Of a DNA stretch of 64,000 nt, positions 22,863-36,261 are shown one piece after another. The stretch lies in assembly GCA_022376515.1 (NCBI GenBank), contig WTXI01000009.1, positions 1-64,000 on the forward strand, read 5' to 3'. The notes beneath the pieces are model-generated. The model ran no database searches. It saw only the letters and a list, made by a program, of their open reading frames with translations, and was not told where the DNA came from. The translations under genes and the position numbers were made by a program. Within the stretch, counting starts at the first letter, position 1. Each line of letters opens with the position of its first letter. This DNA is from Lactifluus volemus. Taxonomy: Eukaryota; Basidiomycota; Agaricomycetes; Russulales; Russulaceae.

Positions 22863-23972
22863 ATGTCGCCTACCAGTGCTAACAGAATGAGCCCGTACGT
22901 AGTTCACGTTCACGATCGCGCAGGAGAACCATGCCCCCAACCTATTTTTAGCCCAATTTCTTCAGCTGCTTCGACCGTTGTCTCTTTTGACTCCCTTGAT
23001 TTCTCCCAAATGAACCGAAGTCTCGAGGACGATTTCCCTACGCCGCCGCCAGATTCAATAGAAGAAGAGTCCGTGAATATAAGCGCGCCGTCGTTGTCCA
23101 TACCCTCGTACCCACACCACAAGCATTTCTTTTTTGATGATGGGAATATTACATTTCTTGTGCGTCCCATATATCCTCACCCTAATACTTGCTGATCCGT
23201 TGGTCCATCTGTACAGGTCGGAGGATTCCTCTATCGTGTCCATCGCTATTTCTTCTGCCGCGATTCCAGTGAATTTAAGGAACGTCTTTCACGACTTTCC
23301 AATCAGAAAGGGCCTTCGCCTCACCCTGTCATATCTCTGAATGATGTGAAATCTGCGGACTTCGATGCATTTCTGTCCGTTTTATATCCTCCGTATGTAT
23401 ATCGAGATCGATGTTTGCAGCCCTTTTGATCTCTGTTTGTTTCGCCTAGAAATTTCAATATGTCACAGAAACACTCCTTTAAAGAGTGGTCCTCTATCTT
23501 GGACTTATCAACCCGATGGGGCTTCACCAGCATTCGCGAACTCGCCATCCGTTGCCTGGAACCTCCCAGTGCCCACCATCGACTTCTCTTGGCCCGCAAA
23601 TATGGCGTCGATCAGTGGGTACTCCCCGCTCTTTCAGAGTTGTGCGAGAGACCACAGCCACTCAACGTTGACGAGGCTCGTTTCATGGATTTCGAGGACA
23701 TCGTACTCGTTGGGTCCGTGCGGGAAAGGGTCAGATCACGTACACTCACTGCCAACCCTTCGGAAATTAGGAGTTGTATCGATGCATGGAAGAAAGGAGA
23801 ACCCTGGAGTCGAGTCGAATCCGAGTCGGGTCCACCTTCACCGGCCATGCCCCCAGTCATGTTGGGCACACCTTCACCGGCCATGCCCCCAGTCATGTTG
23901 GGCATACCTTCACCGACCATGCCCCCAGTCATGCCGGGCTCTGCAAATGCAGTGGGACGGCATAGACGTTGA
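22863..23972 (+). CDS. BTB/POZ domain protein
   Basis: The start MSPTSANRMSPYVVHVHD leads through a disordered Ser/Pro-rich part into the BTB fold: KHFFFDDGNITFL, intron (about 23159-23217), GGFLYRVHRYFFCRDSSEF, ERLSRLSNQKG, SLNDVKSADFDAFLSVLYPP, a second intron (about 23393-23453) and NMSQKHSFKEWSSILDLS. The BACK-like helical part (TSIRELAIRCLEP ... ARKYGVDQWVLPALSELCER) follows. This layout is typical of the large BTB families of Agaricomycetes, thought to act as adaptors or in transcription. The C-terminus carries three 12-residue repeats of PSPAMPPVMLGT type and ends GRHRR. No frame correction is needed. Confidence 0.88.
23835..23942 (+). repeat. 36-bp tandem repeat x3 in the BTB gene
   Basis: Three consecutive 36-base units encode PSPAMPPVMLGT, PSPAMPPVMLGI and PSPTMPPVMPGS. 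The first two are almost identical at the DNA level, pointing to recent in-frame expansion. Confidence 0.9.
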
Positions 23973-24850
23973 AGTAGCCTATTTCTCAGAGAATATAAAA
24001 CCTAAAACTTTGGTCACCAATAATGCTATGCTTTCATCAAAGCCGTTGCGGACACGGTCCCAATCGAAAGCCTATCTTTGAGTCTGTTTCAAGGCGCATC
24101 AGAATGCTGCTGCAAGGTCAGCTGTGCGGCTGGCCTTTAATCACGTTGTATGCCATGTTCCTATCTTTGCGCCTCGGGTAACAGCCCTCATGTCCGAATA
24201 GTTCGAGCTTTACCTGAGTACCCGTACTATAACTGGTAATTAGAGGTCAGAGATGTAATTAAAGGCACCCAAATCACCGAGAAATGGAGAACCATACTAG
24301 TCACTCTTTTCCCTCATAATCTACTCTCGGACGAACCCGAGCGTACGTTCACTGCATGACCGCTCGACAAGTTGACCAGTGGCGCTGGGACTCGATCTAT
24401 GATCCCGAAGCATGATTTCGCGTGAGAGAGCTGCGTCGACGCGTCGACGTAACAAGAGCTTGTTGAAACCTTGCGCCTTCTTTAGCAGTGGGGACACGGT
24501 TCGAACTCTGTGTGTTGTGGGAAGTCGTTTGGGTACAAGTACGTGAATTGTTCGGCGCCGGGACGCGAGACAAGATCAACGAATGATGGGCTGTGTGGCT
24601 CATGCAGGCTTCGTAATTCGCTCTCTTTGATTTCGATACGCAAAAGGTAGTGCGCGTGTTGCTGATTTAACGGTGAACACAAACGGTTCACTGGCAAGGA
24701 GAAAGGTGCCACGTGATTCGATGCGGAGATAGTGGGTGACTCGGAAGTACTACTACTGATCCCAAGTTACGTGACAATGCTGTTGCTCTCCTTGTCCTGT
24801 TCCTCTCTCATTTTAATTTTATCTTGCTTTTCATCGTTAGACCCTCAAAA
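23973..24850. other. Intergenic/promoter region of the GGPP synthase gene
   Basis: No gene is supported. It contains a 16-base perfect palindrome CGTCGACGCGTCGACG at 24434-24449, about 400 bases upstream of the synthase start. Confidence 0.45.
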
Positions 24851-26256
24851 ATGGCAGAGAAATACCAACATATCCTTTCTACCCTTCTTCAGTCTTCATC
24901 CTATTCGGAAGGCAACGAAAGGGTAACTTCATTTTTGTCCACTTAGGAATGCAGAAAATCTTTTTGAAATAACAGGCATTGATGGAGCCATTCTCATACA
25001 TAACTTCTACTCCTGGAAAGGATTTCCGTGGAGGGATGACGCAAGCTTTTAATGCCTGGCTTCACGTACCCGAGTCCAAGCTGCAAGTCATTGGACATGT
25101 GATTTCGATGCTGCACAATGCTAGTCTTCTGTGCGTCCTTCAATCCTTTTTCCGCGTCTGTTGTTGTTCCTAATCGCAGTACCTACTAGGATCGATGACA
25201 TAGAGGATAACTCACAGCTTCGCGTGGCGTTCCAGGTAGGTTCTCAAGGCGCGTTGCATTCCACGATTTTCTGATTTTTTGTCAAGTCGCGCACAAGATC
25301 TATGGTGTTCCGCAGACCATCAATTCTGCAAACTACGTGTACTTCCTAGCATTTCAAGAAATCCTTACTCTCAAAGCGCAGGGTCACACGACCAATATCT
25401 CCAAGGCAGACTATACTCTGAGAACGATATGGATCGAATCGTTACTAGTCAGTCCGGGCATCACGTCCTTGCACACTTACAGAGAATTTGAGTCCACAGC
25501 CGAATTGCTGAACCTCCATCGCGGACAAGGTCTTGATCTGCTTTGGCGAGACTCATTACAATGTCCCACGAGGAAGAATATATCGCCATGGTTAATGACA
25601 GTTGAGGGATGAAGTAATTTATTCAGCTTTAAAGTCCTAATATTCTTTGATAGAAACTGGCGGCTTGCTTCGCGTAGCTGTCAAGCTCATGATGGCGTGT
25701 GCGAGCCAAAACGCAAACGTGTTCGCCGCTTCACGACCTTTTTATAATAATATGGATTCCCTAAATCCGTTTTAGCGACTACGTTCCTCTGGTCAACTTG
25801 ATCGGGATCTGGTTTCAAATCAGGGATGATTACATGAACCTTCAGAATGACCAGGTCCGTTACCAGTACCATCGCGCGGACCCGTGATGTCTCAATTAAG
25901 TAACAGTACACAACGAACAAAGGTTTTGCCGAAGATCTTTCTGAGGGAAAATTTTCGTTTCCTGTAGTTCACGGTATCCATGCGGACACCACGAACAGAC
26001 GACTCCTCAGTGAATCGCCTATCCCGTCTTGGAGATCGAACTAGACTAACGATATGATACGTACAGATGTCCTTCAAAAGAGACCAGCTTCGCCAACCCT
26101 GAAGCACCACGCGATAGATTACCTTCGCGATCATTCCAAGTCTTTCGAGTACACCCGCGACGTCTAGCGATATTAGAGAAACGCGTCTTCGACGAGATAG
26201 AGCGGTTGGGCGGAAACCCCAAGCTGCGAGAGGTCTTACAAACACTCCATATCTAG
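24851..26256 (+). CDS. Geranylgeranyl diphosphate synthase
   Basis: This prenyltransferase extends farnesyl diphosphate to GGPP for protein prenylation, carotenoids and diterpenes. The start [14 protein letters not shown] is followed by [19 protein letters not shown] and [19 protein letters not shown] with the first Asp-rich motif (DDIED). Next are [55 protein letters not shown], and the second Asp-rich site [52 protein letters not shown] and the end [16 protein letters not shown] complete the enzyme. About seven short introns are seen. Four single-base losses break the frame near 25223, 25414, 25570 and 26163. The last creates an in-frame TAG close to the end. All motifs survive, so these look like consensus errors. 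It is tail to tail with GCN1, 113 bases apart. Confidence 0.92.
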
Positions 26257-26369
26257 TTACCTTACCTCTCGGCGTTCTTGTGACACCAGAAGCTGTCCTC
26301 TTTATGTATTCACATCTCCTTGCAAATTATACAGCCCCAAAACAATGTAGTACGACCATGGGCAACGAA

Positions 26370-29300
26370 TCATGAGCCAAACAAGCTGTCATCCAATCTT
26401 CGTAGGAGTTCTTTTGCCTCTCGCGCTGGGCGCGCAATATTTGGCTTTTCAGTACCGATACTTTCCTGGATTTTCCGAGCAATGCTAGGGAGAATGGAAC
26501 GGAAAGGCGTCGGAACCGTGGTCGGCGGAGTGCCGTCATTGGTAGTGAGGAACGCAAGGATAGAATGCGAAGAGAGTACACTTGGGGTTGTTCCAGCCAC
26601 GAGGTATGTTCTGTGACGCGATTATTAGCTAGGAATACGATGCTTGATGTATGGCACCGACACGTGCCTGACGATAGAATCAACAAAGTTCTCGTACGTG
26701 GACAAAGCCACGAGGAGGGCCGCAGTAGACTGCAAGTAGTATTCTACAGTACGGGAATCAGTCGGAGGAATTCGCGCAGCATGAAACCGAAAGTGACCAT
26801 CGTGGGGTTCCTTGAACGCATCCGACACCACTTCCAGCGAAGCTTCCCGAGCCTTTTCGCCGACGTTTTCCCCGGCATGTTTGATTACATAAGACAGTGT
26901 AAGGATCAAGCTACCTGCGACAGCTTCGTCGTTAGATTTTGCGCCGGTTATGAGTTCCGTAACGACAGGGTCGACCCGTGGCTGATGTTTCATGAGCTCT
27001 CCAAGCGCTTGGGCCGCCCTCGCACGGACTACCACGCTGGCAGGGTCGCTCGCACTTTTGATGAACGTGCGCTGGAGTTGCGGGAAGAATGGCTTGACAA
27101 AGGCTGGGATACGCAGCAGCATGGTCTCCATCGCGCAGAGAAGTGCCGTCTTTACCGCCGGGGGGAACGTCCCTGCTTGCGTCGCGACTCGGATAAGCGG
27201 TCCGGTAAATGGCACAACAAATGGCTTCATCGCGGCTTCAGCCGTGCGTTCGACGAGGTCCCCGATAGCATATGCCGCATTTTCTCGTTGTTCGTTGTTC
27301 CCTGTCGTAAGGCCAGCGATGATGATGGGCACAAATGCAGAGATGCCCTTTGGCAGGCTGAACCCTGGCACGGGTACTCCTGGCACGCCCGTACTTTCGA
27401 TCGTTCTGCGTAGCGGCACGACCAGGGCATCGAGGTCGTCCTTTGGAATTGATTTTACGAAGGCATCGAAGGCGTCCCATGCTGCCACATAAACCGCTTC
27501 GACAGTATCATCTAATGAGGAGACTAATTGCCGGACCCAGTCGACACGGTATAGTGATGCATCCAGTGTCGATGAATCACAGAAAATCTTGAAAAGCTTG
27601 CAACCGCTGACACGTCGCTCTGGAGATTCGTGCTTGACCCTACCAAGGCCCATGAATAAAAGGTCGACTCCGAGAACTACAGGCGGGGCTTACCACCCAA
27701 GAAGTAATAACATAAGGGTATTCAAGCCTTCGGCGTCGGGAATCGAAGTCAGCAAGGCCTGGACCGCTTCGTCCACAGCAGTCCGAAGCTCGTCGTCTGT
27801 TGACTCGTCCGTAGATTCAGTGAATTTGGCAAGCGCGGTGAGGATCACAGTCAATCGCTTGCTTAATGCACTGCCAGCCACGGTCACGAGGGATGCCAAC
27901 GCCCTTGCGTTGAACACAGTCATAGGCGTCGCTATCAGTGTCGGTATCAAAACGGGGAATACCGTGTTCGCTCGAACCTGCACAATTCAATTCAGTGGTT
28001 CCTCGAAATTAGACAGCGTGGTGACTCACATTCATGACTTCTTTCAGCGCTTGCAGAGCCGTCCCAGAACTCTCACCAGGCTGACGCAGAGCTTCCAGTA
28101 ACGTAGGTATGGTTTGGTCGATGGCTTTAGCGCCTAGACGGTCTTGCAGGATGTCAAACGCTTGTGCAGCAGCTGCGCGCACGTTCGCTTCTTCATCTAC
28201 GAGAGACGCTCTAATCATGGAGATGATATTGTCCTCATGGCCTTCTCGTTGTGTATCGGTGGAGTTTGTCCTATATTTCATACGGGCAAAGTAAGCAAGG
28301 ACTGGAGCTTAGAAGTTGTAACTGACATTAGTTCACTCAGAAGCAGGCAGACTCCCTCTCGAGTTTGCGCATCTGGCGATGATGACTTGATTCGAAGTAT
28401 TTTGACCATCTCACCCAAAATGCGTTCCCCAAACTTCTTGCACAACTCACCCGTCGTGCGGATGCCAGTCTTAAAATATCGTTAGTATGAACCACCGGAA
28501 ATAACAGGACTATTGAACCTCCTGCTGGTCGGTTTCCTCCGCAGATAGTAGCGACATAAGTTGGATCACGAGTTCGGGCAAAATTTCCTTGACTGTATGC
28601 ATCATTAGCAATTGAAGGGCATTTGGCGGTTCTAAAACCACCACATACCAGTCTTTGGTGTGTTATGAACTAGCGCTTTCCAGATTTGGATCGAAGACTG
28701 CCGAACAGTGTGGACAACATCCTGACGGGCCAAATAAAGGGCCGAGAGTATCCGGTCCCGACGGTCGGCACCAAGGACGTCTGTAAGGGCCTTCCGAGAT
28801 GTTTCCGCCACGGCTGCCTCAGGGCCTTCAACATCGTCGTCAATTTCTGGCTTGTTTGTGATGCCAGAAACCTTAAACAGGAGTTCTCCAACGAGTGTGA
28901 TAGATGATTGCTAATGAAAATAAGCGAAGAGACGAAACACCGTAGAGCACATGCCTACCCTGATACGCCAGGCGGGGTCGAACATTCCAAGCTCAAGCTC
29001 GGGAAGGAGGAGGTCAATCGCCTTGCTTGAATAGCTTGTGATGATCATCCTTCCGGCGCGCATTGCTGCCTCGCGAACATGGTCTTCAGTGTCGGAAAGT
29101 CCTTTGAGAATCGGTGTGATGATTTTGGGTAGATGAGGCTGGAAGCGGGTTCCAAATGTAGCGGGGAGGAACACCAACAGAGACATGAAGCCCTCCCTGA
29201 TGGTGCTTCGTGGAGATTGAGCATTCGAAATGATATCAGGAAGAAGGCCTTCCAATCTCTCCATTCCAAGGCCAGACAGGACTTCACTAAGACCTTGGGC

Positions 29301-32300
29301 AGCTCCTTGACGGTCGACACCTGATGTGTCTGTCTTCAAAACCCTGATAAGACTGGGGACAAGGTCTGGGAAATTGATTTCGCCCAGACGCTCCACCAAA
29401 GTACCGAGAGTCTTGGCGGCAGTAGCGCGGGCCTCAGGAACTGGGTCAACCAGGACAACATGAACCATTGGCATCAGCGTTGAAAGGTATGGCACGAAAT
29501 CCTTGGATTCTGTTAATGACGCTAGATTTCCCACGATCCGAGCAGCTTTCCTTTTGGTATCAGCGCTACGTTCCTTCAGACCTCGTTCCAAAATGGGGAT
29601 AACCTATGGAGTAGAATAAGCATACGAGCGTACAAGTGTCTACTATCGGTGCTTTCGTACTCACCAAGGCGAGAGATGAGTGATCGATGTAATGGACAAA
29701 GGACGTCTTGAGCAGGGCGGATAACGCATTAGGGGTCTTGGCAGGATCAACCATAGCTTTCAAGAAGACAGGAACAAGTGCCTGGACCTCAGGATTGCTG
29801 ATAACCTCACCGAACTGTTTCAGACTCTTGTTCGCGATTGTCCGCACTTGAGCATGCGAGTCCGTCAGGACACCAGTCAAACGAGGGATAATTATAGGAA
29901 GGGATTGGGATAGTTGACGAGGTGCGCAGTACGCCATCATTCCCATCAGTTCTATGGAGCCCTTCTTGGTGCGCCATTGTTTTTCGTCTAGACCAGACAA
30001 CAGGGAGGGCAGCATAAGCTTTACTCCATATCCCGACATATTTCTCATAATGACTCGGGCAGCGTCAGTGGCGGCTTCTCGAACATCGGGAATAGAATCG
30101 CCGAAGGACGTTAGGAGCAACGGGAGTGCATGGATAGCATAAGGCTCAAATAGTCGTCCAAGGGCACTGGAAAGTGTTTCTAGGGCGAACATCGCTCCTT
30201 GCCGGGGTTCGTATTGCTTCTTGTCCTCGGTGGCACCCTTAAGTCGTTGAAAGACGTCAAACTGCTTCATTGCGGATATCCCGAGGCCTTTAATGACACC
30301 AGTCAGACCATAGGCTGCTCCTCGTCTGGAGGCATATTTTGGAGCGTTGAAAAGCTCGTCAAGAAGCTGATTTGCCAATTGCGGGGCAGAGGACTTTGTG
30401 ACCTGAACCAGTGGGGCTAGGCAATCCGCTACGGCATACTGCACCTGTTCCGATGGTGTCTTCAAAGATTCTACCAATCGCGCAAGAATTGTGGGTAAAC
30501 GGGGATCAGAGGAACCTAGATGTCGGGCAACACGACCAAACAAGATCACCACTGCTTCCTGTACGAAATCTGCAGCTTCTGACGTCGGTGACGGACCAGC
30601 CAGATAATTTTCAAACATAGTGATGAGCTCTGCAAGATGAGTTGACCCATGATGATCAATGACAGTCGAGCCAGCGTCAAGCATGCCACGTCGCACTTCG
30701 GCATTTTTATCCCCGAGACCCTCTTGGACGAGGAAATTGAAGAATGGGACCGTCGCCTCCTCGCTGAAGGCAGGTGCGAGGTGTTGCAGCGTCTGTGCTA
30801 CCGCGAGCCTCGCTTGCCACGGATCCGGACGACCGAGGGAGCTCTCATCGGCAATGCCCTGGTCATCGCTCAGTGCTGCGACTCCGAAGACAGCTGAGAG
30901 CGTACATATTGATCAAATTCCGGGGCTACGATCTTTGTCTGAACGATAGTTAGCCTTGTCTCTGCGTAGAGGAGCACCATGAGGCACCTTCTCACGATAG
31001 AGATGTAAGAGGGCGTTGGTGGTTTCGGTGATAGAAGCAGGCCAACGCTCCACAGCTTCAACGAACGCAAACGCTGAGCTGGAACGAACATGGGCGTTAT
31101 CATGTTCTATTATGCTCCGTAAGATCAAAAGGCGCAGGAGCGATCCTGATAGACTTGCCGAGAAGCTTGAGTAAAGTAGGCGCATACGCCTCTAGGACAT
31201 CGAGACCGTTATCCTCACAGATGTGTCGTGCAAGGCGGGCATTCTGGGCATCACTGTCGTGACAAGTAATAAGGAGTTCCGGTGACCAATCAAACTCCGT
31301 GAGGTCAAAAGGCTAATTGCCTTGAATTTAGATTGATTCCGAACCACCCCGGCCAAGGACTTACCTGAAGCGTTTGCAAGCTAGCATTTCGGGCGTAGGC
31401 TTCTTGCACGAGAGTGCTTTCGAGTAAGAGTGCAATTTCTTCCGTAGTGGCATCATGAGAGATAGCTTGTCCCAGGTCAATAAGTGCTGAGGAGCTTTCC
31501 TTGCTTAATCTCGGGTGAGTGAGTATCGCGTGCAATAATCCGCGTATAATCTGAGACCGAGGGAAAGCAGCATCCGTACCTAAAATACGAGAAAAATAAA
31601 TAAAAAAAAGAACGAGATTGGATAAATCGCCTCACATTCTCCGCAATGAAATTTGATAATGTCCAGGGATAGAGCAACTTGTTCTAATGGATCGTCTTCT
31701 TCACCAGAAACAATCCCACCCTTCTGGATCACTTGCTGAAATAATGGAAATGCGTAGCAAAACGTAGCAGAATCTAGAGGTGTCTGTTCTGATAACGAGC
31801 GTAACCGATATAGCACACGAAGCACGAGACCTTGAAGGAAGATCAGAACTCGTACATGGTGAACACGAAAATCTTTACGGTTCACGGGCTCTGCTTTTAA
31901 TTCCTCGGGTACGGCGCCTATCTCCAAGGTACGGAGCGTAGCGACGCCAATCCATTTGCCAAAGGCATCTAGCCGATCGGAACAACACCTTGACACATCC
32001 TGAAGAAGGGTTAGCATAGAAAATTGGATAAAGGCAGACTATACCATGAATGTCCTGAATGTCAATGAACCGACCAACTGTGCCCCTCTATCAAGAGCGC
32101 CGCTGTTCAAAAGTAGGCTGCTTATTTGTGACGCATATGCTCGGAAATCTTCGATGTTCCCAAATGCAAGATACGATATGTTTGCAAAGCGCGATCTAAG
32201 TTTGCTTTGATTTTGTTGACACGACTTCGTATCTTCATCTCCTTTTCGACTTGAGCCTGCACAAGGTCTGTTCTTGCTTAGATAATGTAGGCGCGGCGGT

Positions 32301-35300
32301 GCTCTTCTTCTTAGCAAGTGACTGCCGCACTTCTGCATCCCATTTAGCAAGGTCTGCGTCTTTCCCCTTGACCTGCGCCTGGCTGCCTCTGTTGGAGAGG
32401 ACTAGAAGACGGAGTAATGCAATGGATCTCGGATAGAAATTCCTTGAGACTCACCATCAACAAATGTCTGACCCTCAGGCGTGTTCCACACCCCGATTTC
32501 CATGTCAGTAAGCGAGTGAATGTCAGAGCTGAGGTCGACACGAAGTTGCTCGATAATCCGAGGAAAAATTGTATTTGGGGCGACAAACGCGAGGGTTGCT
32601 ATGGCCCTGTAGCAGGCCTCCGCATAGTCAGCAGGATCTGTCTGTTTAACAACTAAGCTATGTAAAGAAAATATCATCAACGAATTACCTTGGTATCTTC
32701 TGAGGGGGGAAAGACCATATTTAGGAGGCTATCGAGTTGATTTTCCACCACTGCACGAGGATCCAGACGCGCCTTCTGGCAGAGGTCAATCCAAACTTGC
32801 CGAGAATTTCCACCTGAGACCACGATGATTCCTTATATAGTGGAGGGCTTGTCAATCTGAGATACTCACAGATTGCGGGATGGTGTGCGAGGACGATAGA
32901 CTCTGATAATAACTGTTCGCGTAGAACAGGTTCCGTTTCCTCGCCAAATGCTGCAGAAGCAGAAATAAACGCCAAATGCGTGGTTGTTTGCTCACAGCTG
33001 GCTTCTCGTCCTCGGTAGGAGTCACCTGGTTCTTTGGCGTGGATGTTCGTCGGCGCGCTAAATACGCCGTAAGGCCTGTGCGCACAAGCTCATTCGCAAT
33101 CTTGGGCGCGAGAACAGCAAAGTGTTCTACGGATGCTATAACACGTCTGCGAAATTCAGGCACGTTGCTCTCTGTCGCCAGGTACAGATACGCTGAACCT
33201 AGGTGCATTCTGAAACAGGGACGTGCATAAGCGACAGGGGTTCACTTGAAACGCACAAGTATATGTTGAAAGACGAACTGTAGCTGTTCAAATTTCTCGA
33301 GTTCCGCGCGGAAAAAGGTGGCCGTGCTTTCGATAGCTCGGAGTAACCAAATTTCCTCCTCTACATCTGTTAACTTTTGATACACCTTATCCCACACAAG
33401 AAACGACGGCTTCAGAGGGAGGAAATGGCCTGAACAGTTGCATTTTGAGTATCATATCCTCTAAAAACAGCATCAAATCGATCGAATCAGAACAGGAAGA
33501 AAGCAATAATAACACATATGAGCTACCAAATACTCCCGATCGGGCAAAAGGACCAGCAAGACTGCAGCCGCAACGTAACCCTCCATGGACCGGCAGCAGC
33601 ATTCAACGGATTTGCGGACAATGACTTGAAGCTTGATTCCAAAGCAGGGTACACGGCCTTCGCAAACGTGGCCGCACTAGCAGTTTTCAGATCCCCAAGA
33701 GCCCAGAACGTCTCACCGACAAGAGTGACAAAGGCACGCCGAATTGTTGGCCGACTATTTTGCATCTCTTTTACCAAGAGCTTCGAGACCTCATCTGGAA
33801 AAGGAAGGTCTTCTCGGAGGTAAAAGGCAAAATGAGGTGTCAAGGAGGAGGTAAGGATGGGTAAGGTTGCCTCGTTTGTCTCCTTCGTGAGCAACACAAG
33901 AACGACTTCATCATCACAGAAGAAATGTGCTCGGAGGCGCTAAGAAAGGCGAACATGGAATACAAGGTCTTGCGATCCGGGCCTATCGCCTTCGCTCCTT
34001 GGGCAAGTTTGAGTAGTTCAGCAACTGCGATCTCTTGCTCTCGCTAGTGGCCCTTTCGATAACGATGTTAAAGAGAGAAATAGAGTTCGCACGTATTTCG
34101 ACGTTCGCGGACTTGGCGCAGTTGAGAATGGGGACTAATATGCGACGGAAGACGCCGGTACCAAGTGGATGAGGGTATGCAACGAAAAAATCGCTCGTAA
34201 CTTGCTCACATTAAGATAATGGTTTACAAGGCAGGCGTGGGTACTCACCTGGCAAAGCATATTCAGGAGAGCGAAGTAATGCCTTCTCCATTGCGGGAAA
34301 AATAGGATCTTCCAAATCGCCATCAGTGAGGGTTTTTATGAACCCCGTGAGGGACGTCTAGACAAGAATCAGCAATAATCGAGGCTTGATAGTCTGCAAA
34401 ATTGTCACCGTGATGTGCGAAGGCACTTGTGTCCGAGCCATTATAACCGAGCTCGTGTACAAGGTGACGATCGCCGTCTAAGCCGCCGTCAAATGGAGTC
34501 GGATATCTACCACTGCCAATTACTGCACCTTAGTGTCTCCAGAGACAAAGGCTTTACCAATCTCCTTGGGGTTTAGATGCATCGCAACGTCGATCGCTGT
34601 TCCGAGCAGAGGAATAGCAATAAAGGAAGACGTGAGGGTTTTAGATTTGGCCAAAAGCGTTTTCATAAGATCGGGAAGTCGAACAGGAGACTGCAACTGG
34701 ATTAATACTCAGTCAAAGGATTATAAATCTGATATTTACCGACCGCAAAGCGCGACGTGCGCGGACAACTGCGCCCTTCCGAAGTGAGGTCCTTGCATGG
34801 ATTGAGGGTTGGAGAAGGAGGTCCAGGAGGGTAGCCATTGATGTGACCAGCGATGTCCACGAGGCGGAAGCACTGAAGGTGGTCGAGTGACAGACCAAAA
34901 CGGCATACAGTGTACAGCACCAACTAAGCAACGAGAAGAGATCCGCCGGTGCGTTCGAGCTAGGGAAATGAAGGTGAACATCGGAAGAGTGAGATACGAT
35001 GAGGACTCACTTTGGACCGTTCGCGACACGGCTGACTTCGCTCGCTATCCGACCCAAGATCTCCTCTCTTACTCCTCGTCTTTCCTCCCTCGTCTCATCG
35101 CGGTGTACGAGTTCCTTTCCGATTGCTTCAACAGCTTCACGCGACGCGGAATCAACATATCTGGGATACGTCTCGATCAAAAGCTCAAACACGTCCAGCA
35201 TTTGAGTGAGACTCAGATCTGGACAGCATAAATCGATTCATTCATGGACGAACGTTCCTTTTGCTACGTCAAGAAACACGTACCCTCATTTTTTACAAGG

Positions 35301-35473
35301 GGTAAGAGATCTTCGCGTAGGAATGGAATCCGAACACTAGTACGACTGGTAAGAAGCCGACTTGACGCGTATCTGATAGCCTCTGTCCAATCCCTCTTCG
35401 CAATATCTCTACGCCAGACTAAGCTGGATTGGTTACCCTCAGACATGTCGTCCAGCACCTCAGCGGAAGACAT
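26370..35473 (-). CDS. GCN1: GCN1, translational activator of Gcn2 (HEAT-repeat ribosome-binding protein)
   Basis: GCN1 binds stalled or colliding ribosomes with Gcn20 and passes the uncharged-tRNA signal to the kinase Gcn2. The N-terminal part has LLIETYPRYVDSASREAVEA. The EF3-like centre includes GRPDPWQARLAVAQTLQHLA, YASRRGAAYGLTGVIKGLGI, YEPRQGAMFALETLSSALGR and WRTKKGSIELMGMMAYCAPR. The RWD-binding part has RSADTKRKAARIVGNLASLT and PVPEARATAAKTLGTLVERL, and HEAT repeats continue to AREAKELLRRLDDSLFGS. The size (about 9.1 kb with roughly 20 short introns) suits the family. The final intron appears to be GC-AG (near 26685-26620). One likely lost base lies near 30905. The start at 35473 (MSSAEVLDDMSEG) is tentative; the extreme N-terminus is poorly conserved. 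Confidence 0.93.
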
Positions 35474-36261
35474 GATCCAAGACGCTATATCGGGCCTTGC
35501 TGGCGACACTCCGAAGCGAGACTCACTCTCCTTGAGCTTTGTAAAGGTCCTGATTAGAGGCACGTTGATCTGAGCGGGATGAAAATACAGCCCTCACTAG
35601 ATGAGTTAGAGGCGTTTTTGACTGCCAACCTTCGGACTCCGAGTCATAGCCCGCTGACGGCGTGGGAACTTCCGATAGACGCCACGAATCGCGCGGCACG
35701 TGCCACGGTACTCGCGAGTCGCGGAGCGGCTTCCTGTTCTTATCGTCATGCCAATTGAAATCACCTCGGTAACACAACTGAAAAAGCTTGAACCACTGAC
35801 AGTCGATCATACTAAGTTTGGCTAGGTGTGGCGAATTCCCGCACATTCCAGGCGCTCTTGCCTTTGTGTTCTAGCCCCTTGACAATTTTTTACAAGTACC
35901 TATCTGCGTCTCCTCAATCTACAACTTTACGATTTAGGGGTGCCTTGTACTTTTAGCTCCCCGGCTAGAGTTACAGTAGCTGTTGCTCTGTTGTCCGCCT
36001 CTTGTTTCACTTCTCGTTACCTTCTGCGCTTTCATTTTCAATTGCTAGCCGTGGGGTGCTTGTGTTGTTTTCTTGCTCCCCTTTCCGGGGAAATCGGGGC
36101 TGGTCGTTGACTTATGTTCCTTCGAAACCAGAGAGCCATGGTTTCGGACTGGTTACCTTTAAATTCGACTTCAGTCACAGTACATCTTCAACTTCAACCC
36201 TCCGCAAGACATGCTTCTTTGTAGGTGCCGCTCGTCAGTAATGCAACCCATTTGATCCGTC
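35474..36261. other. Divergent promoter region (GCN1 and small membrane protein)
   Basis: No gene is supported. Short open frames on both strands have no family support. The region should contain promoters for both flanking genes. Confidence 0.4.

Noticed and set aside
24485..24520. GGTTCGAACTC resembles a tRNA B box, with an A-box-like TAGCAGTGG just before it.
   Set aside because: The two boxes are only about 10 bases apart and no acceptor or anticodon stems can be drawn, so it is not a tRNA gene.
26565..27413. Plus-strand open frame of 282 codons.
   Set aside because: It is the antisense shadow of the conserved GCN1 C-terminal HEAT repeats.
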